From positions 48,580 through 112,579 of the forward strand of contig JBPCNH010000038.1 of assembly GCA_051001455.1 (NCBI GenBank): 64,000 nucleotides of DNA, read 5' to 3'. Positions 24,157-32,499 of the stretch are shown in pieces. Below the pieces are notes generated by a model. It searched no databases. It saw only the letters and a list, made by a program, of their open reading frames with translations, and was not told where the DNA came from. The first letter of the stretch is position 1; each line of letters starts with the position of its first letter. The position numbers and the translations under genes were made by a program. Source of the stretch: JBPCNH01 sp051001455. Its GTDB lineage: Bacteria > Actinomycetota > CADDZG01 > WHSQ01.

Positions 24157-25157
24157 GTCTTGAACCTGTTGAGGAGCGCGGCATCGCTGCGAACGAGATC
24201 GAGTGCGAGCCGGGCGTGACCCGGTACGAATCCGTTGCCGATCGTCATCTCGCACGCCTTCCCGAGGCCCTCGGCGGTCAGCGCAGCGGAGGTGAACGAA
24301 GTCGCCATCGAGAAGAAGACCACTCGTCCCGAATCCGCGCAGGCGAGGATCGCTCCGCCTTCGCAACCCGGGACGTTCGCACACACGATCACCAGATCGG
24401 CCGCGCCTCCTTGGAAGAAATCACTCACGACCTCTGCCACCGCGAGCGGACGTGTGCAATCGACCACCGCGCCATGAGCCCCCGCTGCCAGAGCCGCCGG
24501 CAGGCTGTCCTCGGGCCAGCAGAGCCCGAGGACGCGACCGTCAGGACCGACGCTTCGGACGGCCTGAGCACAGGCGAGCGACCCCGATTTCCCGCCCGCC
24601 CCCACGACCACGACGTCCATGCCGGGACCGGCAAGCCGCGCCGTCCAGGCAGGAGCACCACAAACATCCAGCACACCGAGAACGACGTCGTCCGGAAGGT
24701 CTTCGGGGACCTCTGCATAGTTGCCCGAGCCGAACAGGATCGCCCGGCCCTTCACACCCACCTTCTCGGAACCTGGATCCAGAGAGGTGATCGCATCCAG
24801 GACGAGCGGCGTCAACGTAAGAGAAACAAGGGTCGCTATGCGTGTCCCCACGGGTGGTTCGTTCCTGTGAGACCCGAGCTCGGCAACGGTTCCGACGAGC
24901 ATGCCTCCCGAGCCGGTCGCGGGATTGTGCATCTTGCCCGCCGACTTCACTATCCCGAGTATCCGCTCGGCCATAGCGTCGGCCGACCCTCCCGCAGCGG
25001 CTCTCAGCTGATGCCACGATGCAGAATCGATATTCAGCATCTCGACGTCGATCGCGATCTCGTCTTCCTGCAGTGGAGAGGTGGCATCGAGCACGTTTGC
25101 CTGCTGAGGCAAGACGCCGACCGGCTCCAGCGAGCGATGGGTCCCCAATCGTTTCAT
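24153..25157 (-). CDS. kdd: L-erythro-3,5-diaminohexanoate dehydrogenase
   Basis: A 334-residue NAD(P)-dependent enzyme that oxidises 3,5-diaminohexanoate to 5-amino-3-oxohexanoate. It starts MKRLGTHRSLEPVGVLPQQA. It has the substrate-region block KMHNPATGSGGMLVG and a Rossmann motif, VVVGAGGKSGSLACAQA. Later blocks, ADLVIVCANVPGCEGGAIL and FFSMATSF, fit the Kdd family. ATG 25157 is preferred over an upstream extension that overlaps kamA. It lies ten bases after kamA. Confidence 0.9.
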   Translation of the reverse strand: MKRLGTHRSLEPVGVLPQQANVLDATSPLQEDEIAIDVEMLNIDSASWHQLRAAAGGSADAMAERILGIVKSAGKMHNPATGSGGMLVGTVAELGSHRNEPPVGTRIATLVSLTLTPLVLDAITSLDPGSEKVGVKGRAILFGSGNYAEVPEDLPDDVVLGVLDVCGAPAWTARLAGPGMDVVVVGAGGKSGSLACAQAVRSVGPDGRVLGLCWPEDSLPAALAAGAHGAVVDCTRPLAVAEVVSDFFQGGAADLVIVCANVPGCEGGAILACADSGRVVFFSMATSFTSAALTAEGLGKACEMTIGNGFVPGHARLALDLVRSDAALLNRFKT

Positions 25158-25167
25158 CCGGACTCCT

Positions 25168-26565
25168 TCACGCCGACCGGCGTTTCGCGATCTCCTTGCG
25201 CCAGTGCTGCTGACCTTCCGGAGGCAGCGTGTAGATCGGGTCGTGATACGCGTAACGTTTCCGAAGTGCATCCGGGTCGTCGAACTCGATACCGGTGCGG
25301 TAGTTCTTGGTCCAATAACTGATGCCTTTGACTCGATCGTATTCGTCGACCTGATGGACCCATCGTTTCCCCACATAAGGAACATCGCACACGATGCGAG
25401 GGGTGGCGAATCCCGGCAGGTAGCCCATGATGGCGTGTTGCAGCTCCTGAGCTTCGTGCACGGATAGGCGCCAGTGCTCGGAGTTCGGAATCATGTCGCA
25501 CATGTAGAAGTAGTACGGGAGGATCTTCGCGTGGTCCTGCAGCATGAAGGACAGATCCAGCAGGGCCTTCGGTGAGTCGTTAACCCCCCGGAGCAATACC
25601 CCCTGGTTACGTACGTCGCGGAACCCCATGGCATGCATCTTCTTAGCCGCTTGAGCCACGAGAGGGGTCACCGACCGGGCGTGGTTGATGTGGACATGGA
25701 TAGCGAGGTCGACGTCGTGTTCGAGGGCCTTCGCGGCGATGCGATCCAACCCGAAGAGAACGTCATCCTGCAAGAAATGTTGCGGCAGACCCATCAGACC
25801 TTTGGTAGCCAGACGAACGTCCCGGATATTGGGGATCGCAACCAACCGGGTGAGGAAATCTTCGAGCTGGTGGATCGGGAGGTTTGCGATGTCGCCGCCC
25901 GAGACGACCACATCGCGAACCGAGGGTGTCACGCGGAGATATCCGAGGATGGCTTCATAGCGTTCCTTGTTCCTCATCTCGAAACGATGCTTCAAGACCT
26001 GCGGGACGTTATTGCCGACGAGGTCCATGCGCGTGCAGTGTCCGCAGTACTGCGGACAGGTAGCGAGAAGCTCGGCAAGCACCTTTGTGGGATAACGATG
26101 CGTTAAGCCCTCGACGGCCCACATGTCGGCCTCGTGAAGGGAATCCCGTTGGGCCAGCGGATGGCTCGGGAAGTCCACCGCCCTGTCGGAGAACATCGGG
26201 ATCATGTAGCGGCGTATCGGATCGCCCACGAAATCCGTCTCGTCGATGGTGTTCAACATCTGCGGGGGAACGAGCATCGACATGGTGGCCCGCTCGTGCT
26301 GATCGCGCGCGATGTCCTGGTACACCGACTCGGGGAGGAGACCGGCGTACACCTTCTTCAGCTGGTCGAGGTTCTTGACGGTGTTCTGCCGCTGCCACTT
26401 GGCGGAGGTCCACTGTGCCTGTGTCACGCCGGCGAATCCGGACAGGCGGGTCCAGTCCGGCTCCACGAGCTCGAGGCACGGTGGATACGCGTACGGTTGG
26501 GGTCCGGCATGAGCTCTGAGGGCACGCAAGGTAGAGGTCTCGGGCACTGCTTGAGGCGAACTCAC
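25168..26565 (-). CDS. kamA: Lysine 2,3-aminomutase (radical SAM)
   Basis: A 465-residue radical SAM and PLP enzyme that converts L-lysine to beta-lysine, the first step of the pathway. The cluster motif CxxxCxxC is present as CPQYCGHCTRMD. Other blocks: VSGGDIANLPIHQLE, NQGVLLRGVNDS, and the C-terminal YYFYMCDMIPNSEHWRLSV. Start is GTG 26565, six bases after a GGGAGGGA ribosome site; an upstream extension to 26640 would run into the operator. It is the first gene of the operon kamA-kdd-amidohydrolase-kamD-kamE-kal and is divergent from an Lrp-type regulator. Confidence 0.92.
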   Translation of the reverse strand: MSSPQAVPETSTLRALRAHAGPQPYAYPPCLELVEPDWTRLSGFAGVTQAQWTSAKWQRQNTVKNLDQLKKVYAGLLPESVYQDIARDQHERATMSMLVPPQMLNTIDETDFVGDPIRRYMIPMFSDRAVDFPSHPLAQRDSLHEADMWAVEGLTHRYPTKVLAELLATCPQYCGHCTRMDLVGNNVPQVLKHRFEMRNKERYEAILGYLRVTPSVRDVVVSGGDIANLPIHQLEDFLTRLVAIPNIRDVRLATKGLMGLPQHFLQDDVLFGLDRIAAKALEHDVDLAIHVHINHARSVTPLVAQAAKKMHAMGFRDVRNQGVLLRGVNDSPKALLDLSFMLQDHAKILPYYFYMCDMIPNSEHWRLSVHEAQELQHAIMGYLPGFATPRIVCDVPYVGKRWVHQVDEYDRVKGISYWTKNYRTGIEFDDPDALRKRYAYHDPIYTLPPEGQQHWRKEIAKRRSA

Positions 26566-26613
26566 GACGATCCCTCCCCCGCTCCGATCCGGTCCTGGAC
26601 TTTCCCACCTTAG

Positions 26614-26659
26614 CCGAATATCATTCGGATACCAAGCCATTCAAGGGAAGGATATTCGG
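26614..26659. promoter_or_regulatory. Operator-like inverted repeats between kamA and the Lrp gene
   Basis: A perfect palindrome CCGAAT-N3-ATTCGG lies at 26614-26628. The nine bases CCGAATATC at 26614-26622 are repeated as the inverse GATATTCGG at 26651-26659, four bases before the regulator ATG. Lrp/AsnC proteins bind such repeated dyads, so this is a likely site for control of kamA and the regulator itself. Confidence 0.6.
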
Positions 26660-26663
26660 CCTG

Positions 26664-27098
26664 ATGGACGACCGGGACAAAACCATCCTTGCCTGTCTCG
26701 AGCGGAACGCGCGCCTCACCTACGCTCAGATCGCCACCGAAGCGGGTATCTCGCCCTCGGCGGTCCACGACCGGGTGAGGAAGATGGAGAAAGCCGGGAT
26801 CATCAAGGGATACAAGGCCCGGCTCGACTACGACAAGGCAGGCTTCCCGATCACCGCCTTCGTGAGTCTCGCCCTCTCCCCCTCCTCTCCACCGAACATC
26901 CCTCAACTGATAGCCGAGTTCGACCTCGTGGAGTCCTGTTACTCGATCGCCGGCGACAATTCCTACGCGGCGGTCATCCGCGCGCCTTCGACCAGGGACC
27001 TCGAGGAGCTGGTGGATGCTCTCCGGGGGAAACTCGAGGTGACGACCCGAACCACGATCACCCTCTCTATCCCGTTCGAGGGCCGGCCGATCGTCTAG
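26664..27098 (+). CDS. Lrp/AsnC-family transcriptional regulator
   Basis: A 144-residue regulator with an N-terminal helix-turn-helix (MDDRDKTILACLERNARLTYAQIATEAGISPSAVHDRVRKMEKAGII) and a C-terminal RAM ligand domain (YSIAGDNSYAAVIRAPSTRDLEELV). It is divergent from the lysine operon, with 98 bases between the starts and operator-like inverted repeats among them. It probably senses lysine, beta-lysine or a related amino acid; that is inference. Its stop overlaps the convergent cyclase gene by four bases. Confidence 0.92.
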   Translation: MDDRDKTILACLERNARLTYAQIATEAGISPSAVHDRVRKMEKAGIIKGYKARLDYDKAGFPITAFVSLALSPSSPPNIPQLIAEFDLVESCYSIAGDNSYAAVIRAPSTRDLEELVDALRGKLEVTTRTTITLSIPFEGRPIV

Positions 27099-28069
27099 GA
27101 GCCCCGCCCCGCCTCCGGCGCGTCGCTTAAAGATCTCACCTTGAACAACTTCACCTTCCCTACCCCCTTCAGGTGCTGGCTGGGGATCGTGGCCACGTCG
27201 GCTATCCCGTCGGGGAGCCGGAGCAGCAACGCCTTCGTGATCAATGTCGTCCCCGGCCGCGCGAATGCCGTCGCCCGGGCCGCCACGTTCGCCGGGCGGC
27301 CGAAGTAATCACCCCCGAGAGGGACCAGCTCACCGGCATCTAGTCCGGCCCTGGCCTCCGGAAGCACCTCATCTGAGTCGACCGCCTGCACGATCGTAAG
27401 CGCGCATCTCACGGTGGCCACCGGGTCAGGTGACACGAACATGACCGCATCCCCGATGCTCTTGACCATCCGAACGTCGTATTCGGTGCAGATCTCGACG
27501 ACGCGCGCCTCGAATCGCTCGACGAACTCCCCTAGGTCCCCTCCGGCGAGATCATCCGAGATCTTGGAGAAATCTACGAGGTCCACGAATCCGACCGTGA
27601 GATCGGATGCTCCTTCTGAGCTCGACTCGGCCGTGAGTTGCTCGAGAGCGACGTCGAGATGGCGGCGGTGAACGTATTGCAGAGGCCGTTGCAGCAGCTC
27701 GAGTAGGGCATCGACCTGAGGGCGCAACTCCTCGACGATCTCGTCGGTGCTGGCTCCCGACCGCGTCAACGGGTCGACGAAGTGCTTCCGGAAAACGCGC
27801 GTCTCGGCGTCCGCCACCCGGCTCATCGCCCGGCCGTACGCCCGCGACACGGCCAGGAGGTCCTCGAACGGCACCCCTGCGGCGGTGATCTGCTTTAAGA
27901 CCTCGAGGACCTCGATGACCTCATCGTCGAACTGCGGCTCGTCGTCGGGAGCCTCCGGCAGACCCAGGGCACGCCGAATCTTCTTGGCGGAGTCGAGGTC
28001 GAATCCGGCTCGCGCCGCTGCCTCGATGGCGCTGATCGTGGATGGTGGACTGAAACTGAGCTCGGCCAC
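27095..28069 (-). CDS. Class III adenylate cyclase with N-terminal regulatory domain
   Basis: A 324-residue protein. Residues 1-140 form a helical regulatory region like the one in mycobacterial Rv1264-type cyclases. Residues 150-310 are a class III cyclase homology domain. Metal Asp residues lie in GFVDLVDFSKIS and SIGDAVMF. The substrate-selecting Lys is in RMVKSIGD. The transition-state Asn and Arg lie in GRPANVAARATAF. The catalytic set looks complete, so cAMP synthesis is expected. It is soluble and has no membrane segments. Confidence 0.88.
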   Translation of the reverse strand: MAELSFSPPSTISAIEAAARAGFDLDSAKKIRRALGLPEAPDDEPQFDDEVIEVLEVLKQITAAGVPFEDLLAVSRAYGRAMSRVADAETRVFRKHFVDPLTRSGASTDEIVEELRPQVDALLELLQRPLQYVHRRHLDVALEQLTAESSSEGASDLTVGFVDLVDFSKISDDLAGGDLGEFVERFEARVVEICTEYDVRMVKSIGDAVMFVSPDPVATVRCALTIVQAVDSDEVLPEARAGLDAGELVPLGGDYFGRPANVAARATAFARPGTTLITKALLLRLPDGIADVATIPSQHLKGVGKVKLFKVRSLSDAPEAGRGS

Positions 28070-28100
28070 AGGCGATGACGCTACTACCGCCGCTGCGACC

Positions 28101-28514
28101 TCACGCCCATGGGCCCACGCCGCTCACCTTCTTCGGGGTGATCCTCGTCGTGAATCCCTGAGGTGGGTCGTCCATGGCAGGGAACTTGACTCCGGGGCCG
28201 ATGTAGGTCTCCGCCAGGCGCTGGAGCAGCTCGGGGGCGCCTCCCTCGGTAACTTCCGCGGAGCCCGACACGATGAGGTACTCCCGCAGGCCCCAGTCGT
28301 TGGTCCGGTCGGTCTGGAACGACAGAGATACGCGCGGATCGCGCCGCATGTTCCGCAGCTTCCGCTGGTCCCCCAACGTCCCGATCACGAGCTGCGATCC
28401 CTCTACACCGACCCACGCGCACGTCACATGAGGCGAACCATCCTCATTGATGGTCGCGAGGTGCCCGAGCGCCCCTGCAGTGACCACTTCGATAGCGCTG
28501 GACGGGAGTTCCAT
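28101..28514 (-). CDS. PPOX-class F420-dependent (or flavin) oxidoreductase
   Basis: A 137-residue split-barrel protein of the pyridoxamine-phosphate-oxidase-like family, with blocks GHLATINEDGSPHVTCAWV, RKLRNMRRDPRVSLSFQ, and YLIVSGSAEVTEGGAPELLQRLAETYIGP. These match the actinobacterial PPOX class that uses F420. The substrate is unknown. The start has a good AAGGAGG ribosome site. It is divergent from the MgtC gene, with 133 bases between. Confidence 0.88.
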   Translation of the reverse strand: MELPSSAIEVVTAGALGHLATINEDGSPHVTCAWVGVEGSQLVIGTLGDQRKLRNMRRDPRVSLSFQTDRTNDWGLREYLIVSGSAEVTEGGAPELLQRLAETYIGPGVKFPAMDDPPQGFTTRITPKKVSGVGPWA

Positions 28515-28647
28515 CGTTCCTCCTTATTCGATCTGCAACGCCTCAGCCTGGACGATGCCACCGGTGGCCGCAAGGGTCTGCCCCGAGATGGTTGGCGTGT
28601 TCTTCGCCGGGCGGGAGGTATAAGTCTGGGGAGGGAAAGGAGGCCGC

Positions 28648-29316
28648 GTGGAGATCACGCATGTGGACGTGTTCTTGAGGGTCCTGGGGGCCGCCGTCTT
28701 CGGCGGCTTGATCGGATTCGAACGGGAGTTCTCTGACCAACCTGCCGGCTTCAGGACCCACATGCTGGTGTGCCTGGGAGCAGCTCTGTTCAGCCTTGCC
28801 GGGGCTTACGGCGTCGACATGACGGGGGGAACGACGATAGATCCGACCCGGGTGGCGGCCCAGGTGGTCACCGGCATCGGTTTCCTCGGCGCCGGAGCGA
28901 TCATGCGGCAGGGCTTCTCGGTGCGGGGGCTGACCACCGCGGCAGCGCTGTGGGTGACCGCGGCGATCGGGGTGGCGGTCGGGTTGGGGCATTGGCCCTC
29001 GGCGAGCATCGTCACTTTGGTCACCCTTCTGGCTCTCTTCGGTCTGAAGCCGGTTGAGAAGAACCTCTTCGCCCGGATGGGACTGCGCCGCAGCACCTTC
29101 GTGCTCGTCACCCGGCCGGGCTTCTCCATGGCCGCCCTAGAGGAGCGTCTGATGACTTACGCGTCGAAGATCAGATCAGTTGAGATGGAAGAGGCGGAGG
29201 AAGGCGGTCAGAGGGTGACGATCTCGGTCGATCTCGGCCGGCGCGCTAGTGCTGCCGAGGTGACCCAAAGCATCAGTTCTCTGGAGGGTGTAACCGACGC
29301 CGAGTGGAGGGACTAG
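28648..29316 (+). CDS. MgtC/SapB family membrane protein
   Basis: A 222-residue protein with four or five membrane segments in the first 135 residues, including GGLIGFEREFSDQPAGFRTHMLVCLGAALFSLA and TGIGFLGAGAIMRQGFSVRGLTTAAALWVTAAIGVA, the signature blocks of the family. A cytosolic ACT-like C-terminal domain follows. Members support growth at low magnesium or inside hosts, mainly by modulating ATP synthase or Mg transport. Start is GTG 28648, after an AAAGGAGG site. Its end overlaps the convergent acyl-CoA dehydrogenase by four bases. Confidence 0.9.
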   Translation: MEITHVDVFLRVLGAAVFGGLIGFEREFSDQPAGFRTHMLVCLGAALFSLAGAYGVDMTGGTTIDPTRVAAQVVTGIGFLGAGAIMRQGFSVRGLTTAAALWVTAAIGVAVGLGHWPSASIVTLVTLLALFGLKPVEKNLFARMGLRRSTFVLVTRPGFSMAALEERLMTYASKIRSVEMEEAEEGGQRVTISVDLGRRASAAEVTQSISSLEGVTDAEWRD

Positions 29317-30458
29317 CCGACGGTTAGTTTCCGGCCGATCACCAGACGTTGGATCTGGTTCGTACCTTCGACGATCTGGAGCCCCTTGGCCTCTCGCATC
29401 AGTCGCTCGACGGGATACTCCGTGATGTATCCGTACCCACCATGTAGCTGCACAGCATCGGTGGTCACCTTCATCGCTACGTCCGAGCAGAAGAGTTTGG
29501 CCTGAGCGGCCTCGAGCGCGTAATCATGGCCCGCGTCTCGCAACCGGGCCGCATGCCGGTAAAGGGCGCGTCCGGCCGCGATCTGGGTAGCCATGTCCGC
29601 CATCATGAACTGTAAGCCTTGATTCTTGTTGACGGGTTGTCCGAACTGTTCGCGGTCCGCGGTGAACGCTAGAGCCTCGTCCAGGGCGCGCTGGGCCAGC
29701 CCGATCGAACATGCGGCTATCCCGAGGCGCCCCGAATCCAATGACGCGAGCGCGATCTTGAAGCCTTCGCCTTCAGCCCCCACCCTGCGGCCCTCGGGCA
29801 CGGGCGTATCTTCGAAACCGAGCATCCACGTGGGCGAGGAGCGCCAACCCATCTTGTCTTCCTTCTTCGTGCCCTCGAAACCCTGGGACCCCTTCTCGAC
29901 GACGAACGCGCTGATCCCCTTGGCGCCGGCGTCGCCGGTGCGCGCCATCACGAGTACCAGGTCCGCTTCCGCTCCCCGCGTGCAGAAGACCTTTGATCCG
30001 GCGAGTGAATATCCCTCCGCAGACCGAACCGCTTTCGTAGATAGGGCCGCGGCATCCGAGCCCGAGTGCGGCTCGGAGAGCGAGTACGCGCCGAACCACT
30101 CGCCGGTGGTGAGCCGGGTCAGGACATCTTCCTTCAGTGCATCGCTCCCGAAGCTGTTGACGGCGAAAGAGCACAGGGAGTGAACCGAGATACCGATCGC
30201 GAATCCCAGATAGGCACGGGCCAGCTCTTCGACGACGAGCAGATAGGTACCGTACGGCTGGCCGCCGCCGCCGTAGGTTTCGGGATAGGGAAGGCCAGCA
30301 AGCCCGAGGTCGGCCGCCTGTTTGTACAGCGCTACCGGATCTTCGGCCTTCTCCTCGAAACCCGGAGCTGCGGGGAGAAGCACCTCGTCGGCGAACTCAC
30401 GCACCATCCCCATCAGATCGCGCTCGAGGTCTCCGGCGAGCCTCAGGTCCATCGGCAT
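29313..30458 (-). CDS. Acyl-CoA dehydrogenase
   Basis: A flavoenzyme of about 381 residues that introduces the alpha-beta double bond into acyl-CoA. Family blocks: LGLAGLPYPETYGG, FGAYSLSEPHSGSDAAALST (FAD region), KVFCTRG, REQFGQPV, and the catalytic-Glu block IVEGTNQIQR at the end. It resembles short-chain or general acyl-CoA dehydrogenases; the chain length cannot be told from sequence. Two nearby Met codons (30458 and 30452) could both be the start and no clear ribosome site is visible. Confidence 0.92.
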   Translation of the reverse strand: MPMDLRLAGDLERDLMGMVREFADEVLLPAAPGFEEKAEDPVALYKQAADLGLAGLPYPETYGGGGQPYGTYLLVVEELARAYLGFAIGISVHSLCSFAVNSFGSDALKEDVLTRLTTGEWFGAYSLSEPHSGSDAAALSTKAVRSAEGYSLAGSKVFCTRGAEADLVLVMARTGDAGAKGISAFVVEKGSQGFEGTKKEDKMGWRSSPTWMLGFEDTPVPEGRRVGAEGEGFKIALASLDSGRLGIAACSIGLAQRALDEALAFTADREQFGQPVNKNQGLQFMMADMATQIAAGRALYRHAARLRDAGHDYALEAAQAKLFCSDVAMKVTTDAVQLHGGYGYITEYPVERLMREAKGLQIVEGTNQIQRLVIGRKLTVG

Positions 30459-30532
30459 GCCAGGAGGATAGCCCGTGACCGGCATCAGATCGCCCGGTGG
30501 TCGTGGCCCTGTCGTCCCGTAACATCGGTGTC

Positions 30533-30832
30533 ATGAAGATCGAGGGCCGCTCCGGAGAATCGCAAGCCGAAACGACCGTGACCGTCACCGACGAAGAGCT
30601 GATCGACCTGCTCCAGGGACTCGCCGACGTGATCGAAGGCGACCGGCCCCACCTTCACTTCGCTCAGGTGGGAGGGCCCCAGCTCGTGATCCGGCGCGCC
30701 GCGGAAGAGGAGGAGGACCCGCTGGGACGCCAGATGGACTGGTGGCTGGGCCCAGCGGTTCTGCTGGGCGCACTCTTCATAGTGATCGGGCTGATCACCG
30801 TCGTGAGGTGGGCAGTGGGGCTCGCCACGTGA
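30533..30832 (+). CDS. Small single-span membrane protein, unknown
   Basis: A 99-residue protein. The first 65 residues are soluble (ETTVTVTDEELIDLLQGLADVIEG, then HLHFAQVGGPQLVIRRA). An acidic patch and one membrane segment near the C-terminus follow (WWLGPAVLLGALFIVIGLITVV). I recognise no family. Its stop overlaps the GTG of glpD (GTGA), so it is translated with that gene and may assist the membrane association of GlpD; that is inference. The start at 30533 is preferred over a GTG upstream that lacks conservation. Confidence 0.65.
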   Translation: MKIEGRSGESQAETTVTVTDEELIDLLQGLADVIEGDRPHLHFAQVGGPQLVIRRAAEEEEDPLGRQMDWWLGPAVLLGALFIVIGLITVVRWAVGLAT

Positions 30833-32499
30833 GCGGGCTCGGACAGAGAGACGGCGCCCTCACCCGCCTGGCAGAGCGCTCGGGGGAACCTTTCGACATC
30901 CTCGTCGTGGGCGGAGGGATCACCGGGGCCGGGATCGCTCTTGATGCCGCCGCGCGTGGGCTGAGCGTCGCGCTCGTCGAACGCGCCGACTTCGCGTCGG
31001 GAACTTCGAGCAAGTCGTCCAAGCTCGTTCACGGAGGACTGCGATACCTCGAACAACGTGAATTCTCGCTGATGCGAGAAGCCGCTCAGGAACGCGACCT
31101 CCTTCGGGTTCTTGCTCCCCAACTGGTGGAACCCACACCTTTCGTGCTTCCGGTCTCGGACAACTGGGGGCGCGCCAAGTTCGGTATCGGGCTGTGGGCC
31201 TACGACGCTCTAGCCTCTTTCAAGAATCTCGCCGTCCATCGATACCTCGGTGTAGATGAAACGGAGACGGCCGTGCCTCCGCTCCCCAACGGGAAGATCA
31301 AGGGGGGCTTCCTCTTCTACGACTGCAAGAACGATGACGTTCGCTTAGTTATGGAGGTACTCGTCCAGGCGGTTCGTTACGGAGCAACAGTCGCGAACTA
31401 CACGCGCGTTGTAGACCTCTCGGGTTCGGAGAAAGTCTGTTCCGCGACCGTTCAAGACGAGCTCGCGGGTGACACGTTCGAGATACAAGCGAAACGCGTG
31501 GTAGTAGCAGCGGGCGTCTGGGGAGACAAGGTGGAGGCGTTGGCTAATGCCGGGGCCGAACAGCGCTTACGCCCTTCCAAAGGAGTCCATCTCTGCTTCA
31601 GGAAAGACAAGCTCCCGATGGGAGACGCGGCAGCGTTCATCCCCGACGCCGAACGCAAGAGGATGCTGTTCGTGATCCCGTGGCTCGATGCAGTCATCGT
31701 GGGCACGACGGACACCTCGTACGAGGGCGACCTCGACCATCCCGGGGTCGAAGTCGAGGACCGGCGCTATTGCATCGAAGCGCTCAATTCCGTTTTCGAC
31801 CTGGAATTGACCGACGCCGATGTCGCCGGAGCCTGGGCCGGGTTGCGACCGCTCATCGTGGGCAAGGCGGGAAGTACTGCCGACCTTTCCCGGAAGCACT
31901 CTGTTTACGACATCGCCCCCGGCATCATGGGAATAACCGGAGGGAAACTCACGACCTACAGGCGGATGGCGAAAGACGCCGTCGATCGAGTGGCCGAGCA
32001 ATTGGACAACAGCGCCCGTTGCAAGACGGGGTGGATCCGGCTCGGCTGCACGGACCTACGTGCCTTGACGTCGGCCGTGGATCGCCGGGCTACGCGGCTG
32101 GGCATCGACAAAGCTCGCGCGCTGAACCTCGTGCGGTGTTACGGCGACCGCGCCCTCGACGTGCTCGACGTAGCCGAGGAAGAAGGCCGCGCCGAGCCCA
32201 TGGCTCCCGGATTGCAACCCCTCGTAGCAGAAGCTGCGTACACCGCCCGCTCGGAGATGGTTGTGCATCTAGGCGATCTACTGGAGCGCCGGACGCGGCT
32301 TGCCTTGACGGACCCCGCAGGCGGCATCGGCGCGGGCGCCGTTGGAGCACGCGTGCTGGGCCACGAGCTCGGTTGGTCGGAGTCGCGACTAGACGCCGAG
32401 CTAGCCGCCTATGAGCATGAGGTGGAAACCGAACGAGGGCTGCCCTTGCGTCGGCGTCCCTCCCCAGACCGGCGCGATCACGCCGCCGGAGCAGGGTGA
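30829..32499 (+). CDS. glpD: Glycerol-3-phosphate dehydrogenase (FAD, quinone-linked)
   Basis: This 556-residue membrane-associated flavoenzyme oxidises glycerol-3-phosphate to dihydroxyacetone phosphate. Features: the FAD dinucleotide motif VVGGGITGAGIALDAAARGL (residues 25-44), FASGTSSKSSKLVHGGLRYLE, RPSKGVHL, GTTDTSYEGDLDHP, and PGIMGITGGKLTTYRRMA, with the C-terminal helical domain typical of GlpD. It overlaps the small membrane protein upstream and the hydrolase downstream (GTGA at 32496-32499), so these three form an operon. Confidence 0.93.
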   Translation: MSGLGQRDGALTRLAERSGEPFDILVVGGGITGAGIALDAAARGLSVALVERADFASGTSSKSSKLVHGGLRYLEQREFSLMREAAQERDLLRVLAPQLVEPTPFVLPVSDNWGRAKFGIGLWAYDALASFKNLAVHRYLGVDETETAVPPLPNGKIKGGFLFYDCKNDDVRLVMEVLVQAVRYGATVANYTRVVDLSGSEKVCSATVQDELAGDTFEIQAKRVVVAAGVWGDKVEALANAGAEQRLRPSKGVHLCFRKDKLPMGDAAAFIPDAERKRMLFVIPWLDAVIVGTTDTSYEGDLDHPGVEVEDRRYCIEALNSVFDLELTDADVAGAWAGLRPLIVGKAGSTADLSRKHSVYDIAPGIMGITGGKLTTYRRMAKDAVDRVAEQLDNSARCKTGWIRLGCTDLRALTSAVDRRATRLGIDKARALNLVRCYGDRALDVLDVAEEEGRAEPMAPGLQPLVAEAAYTARSEMVVHLGDLLERRTRLALTDPAGGIGAGAVGARVLGHELGWSESRLDAELAAYEHEVETERGLPLRRRPSPDRRDHAAGAG

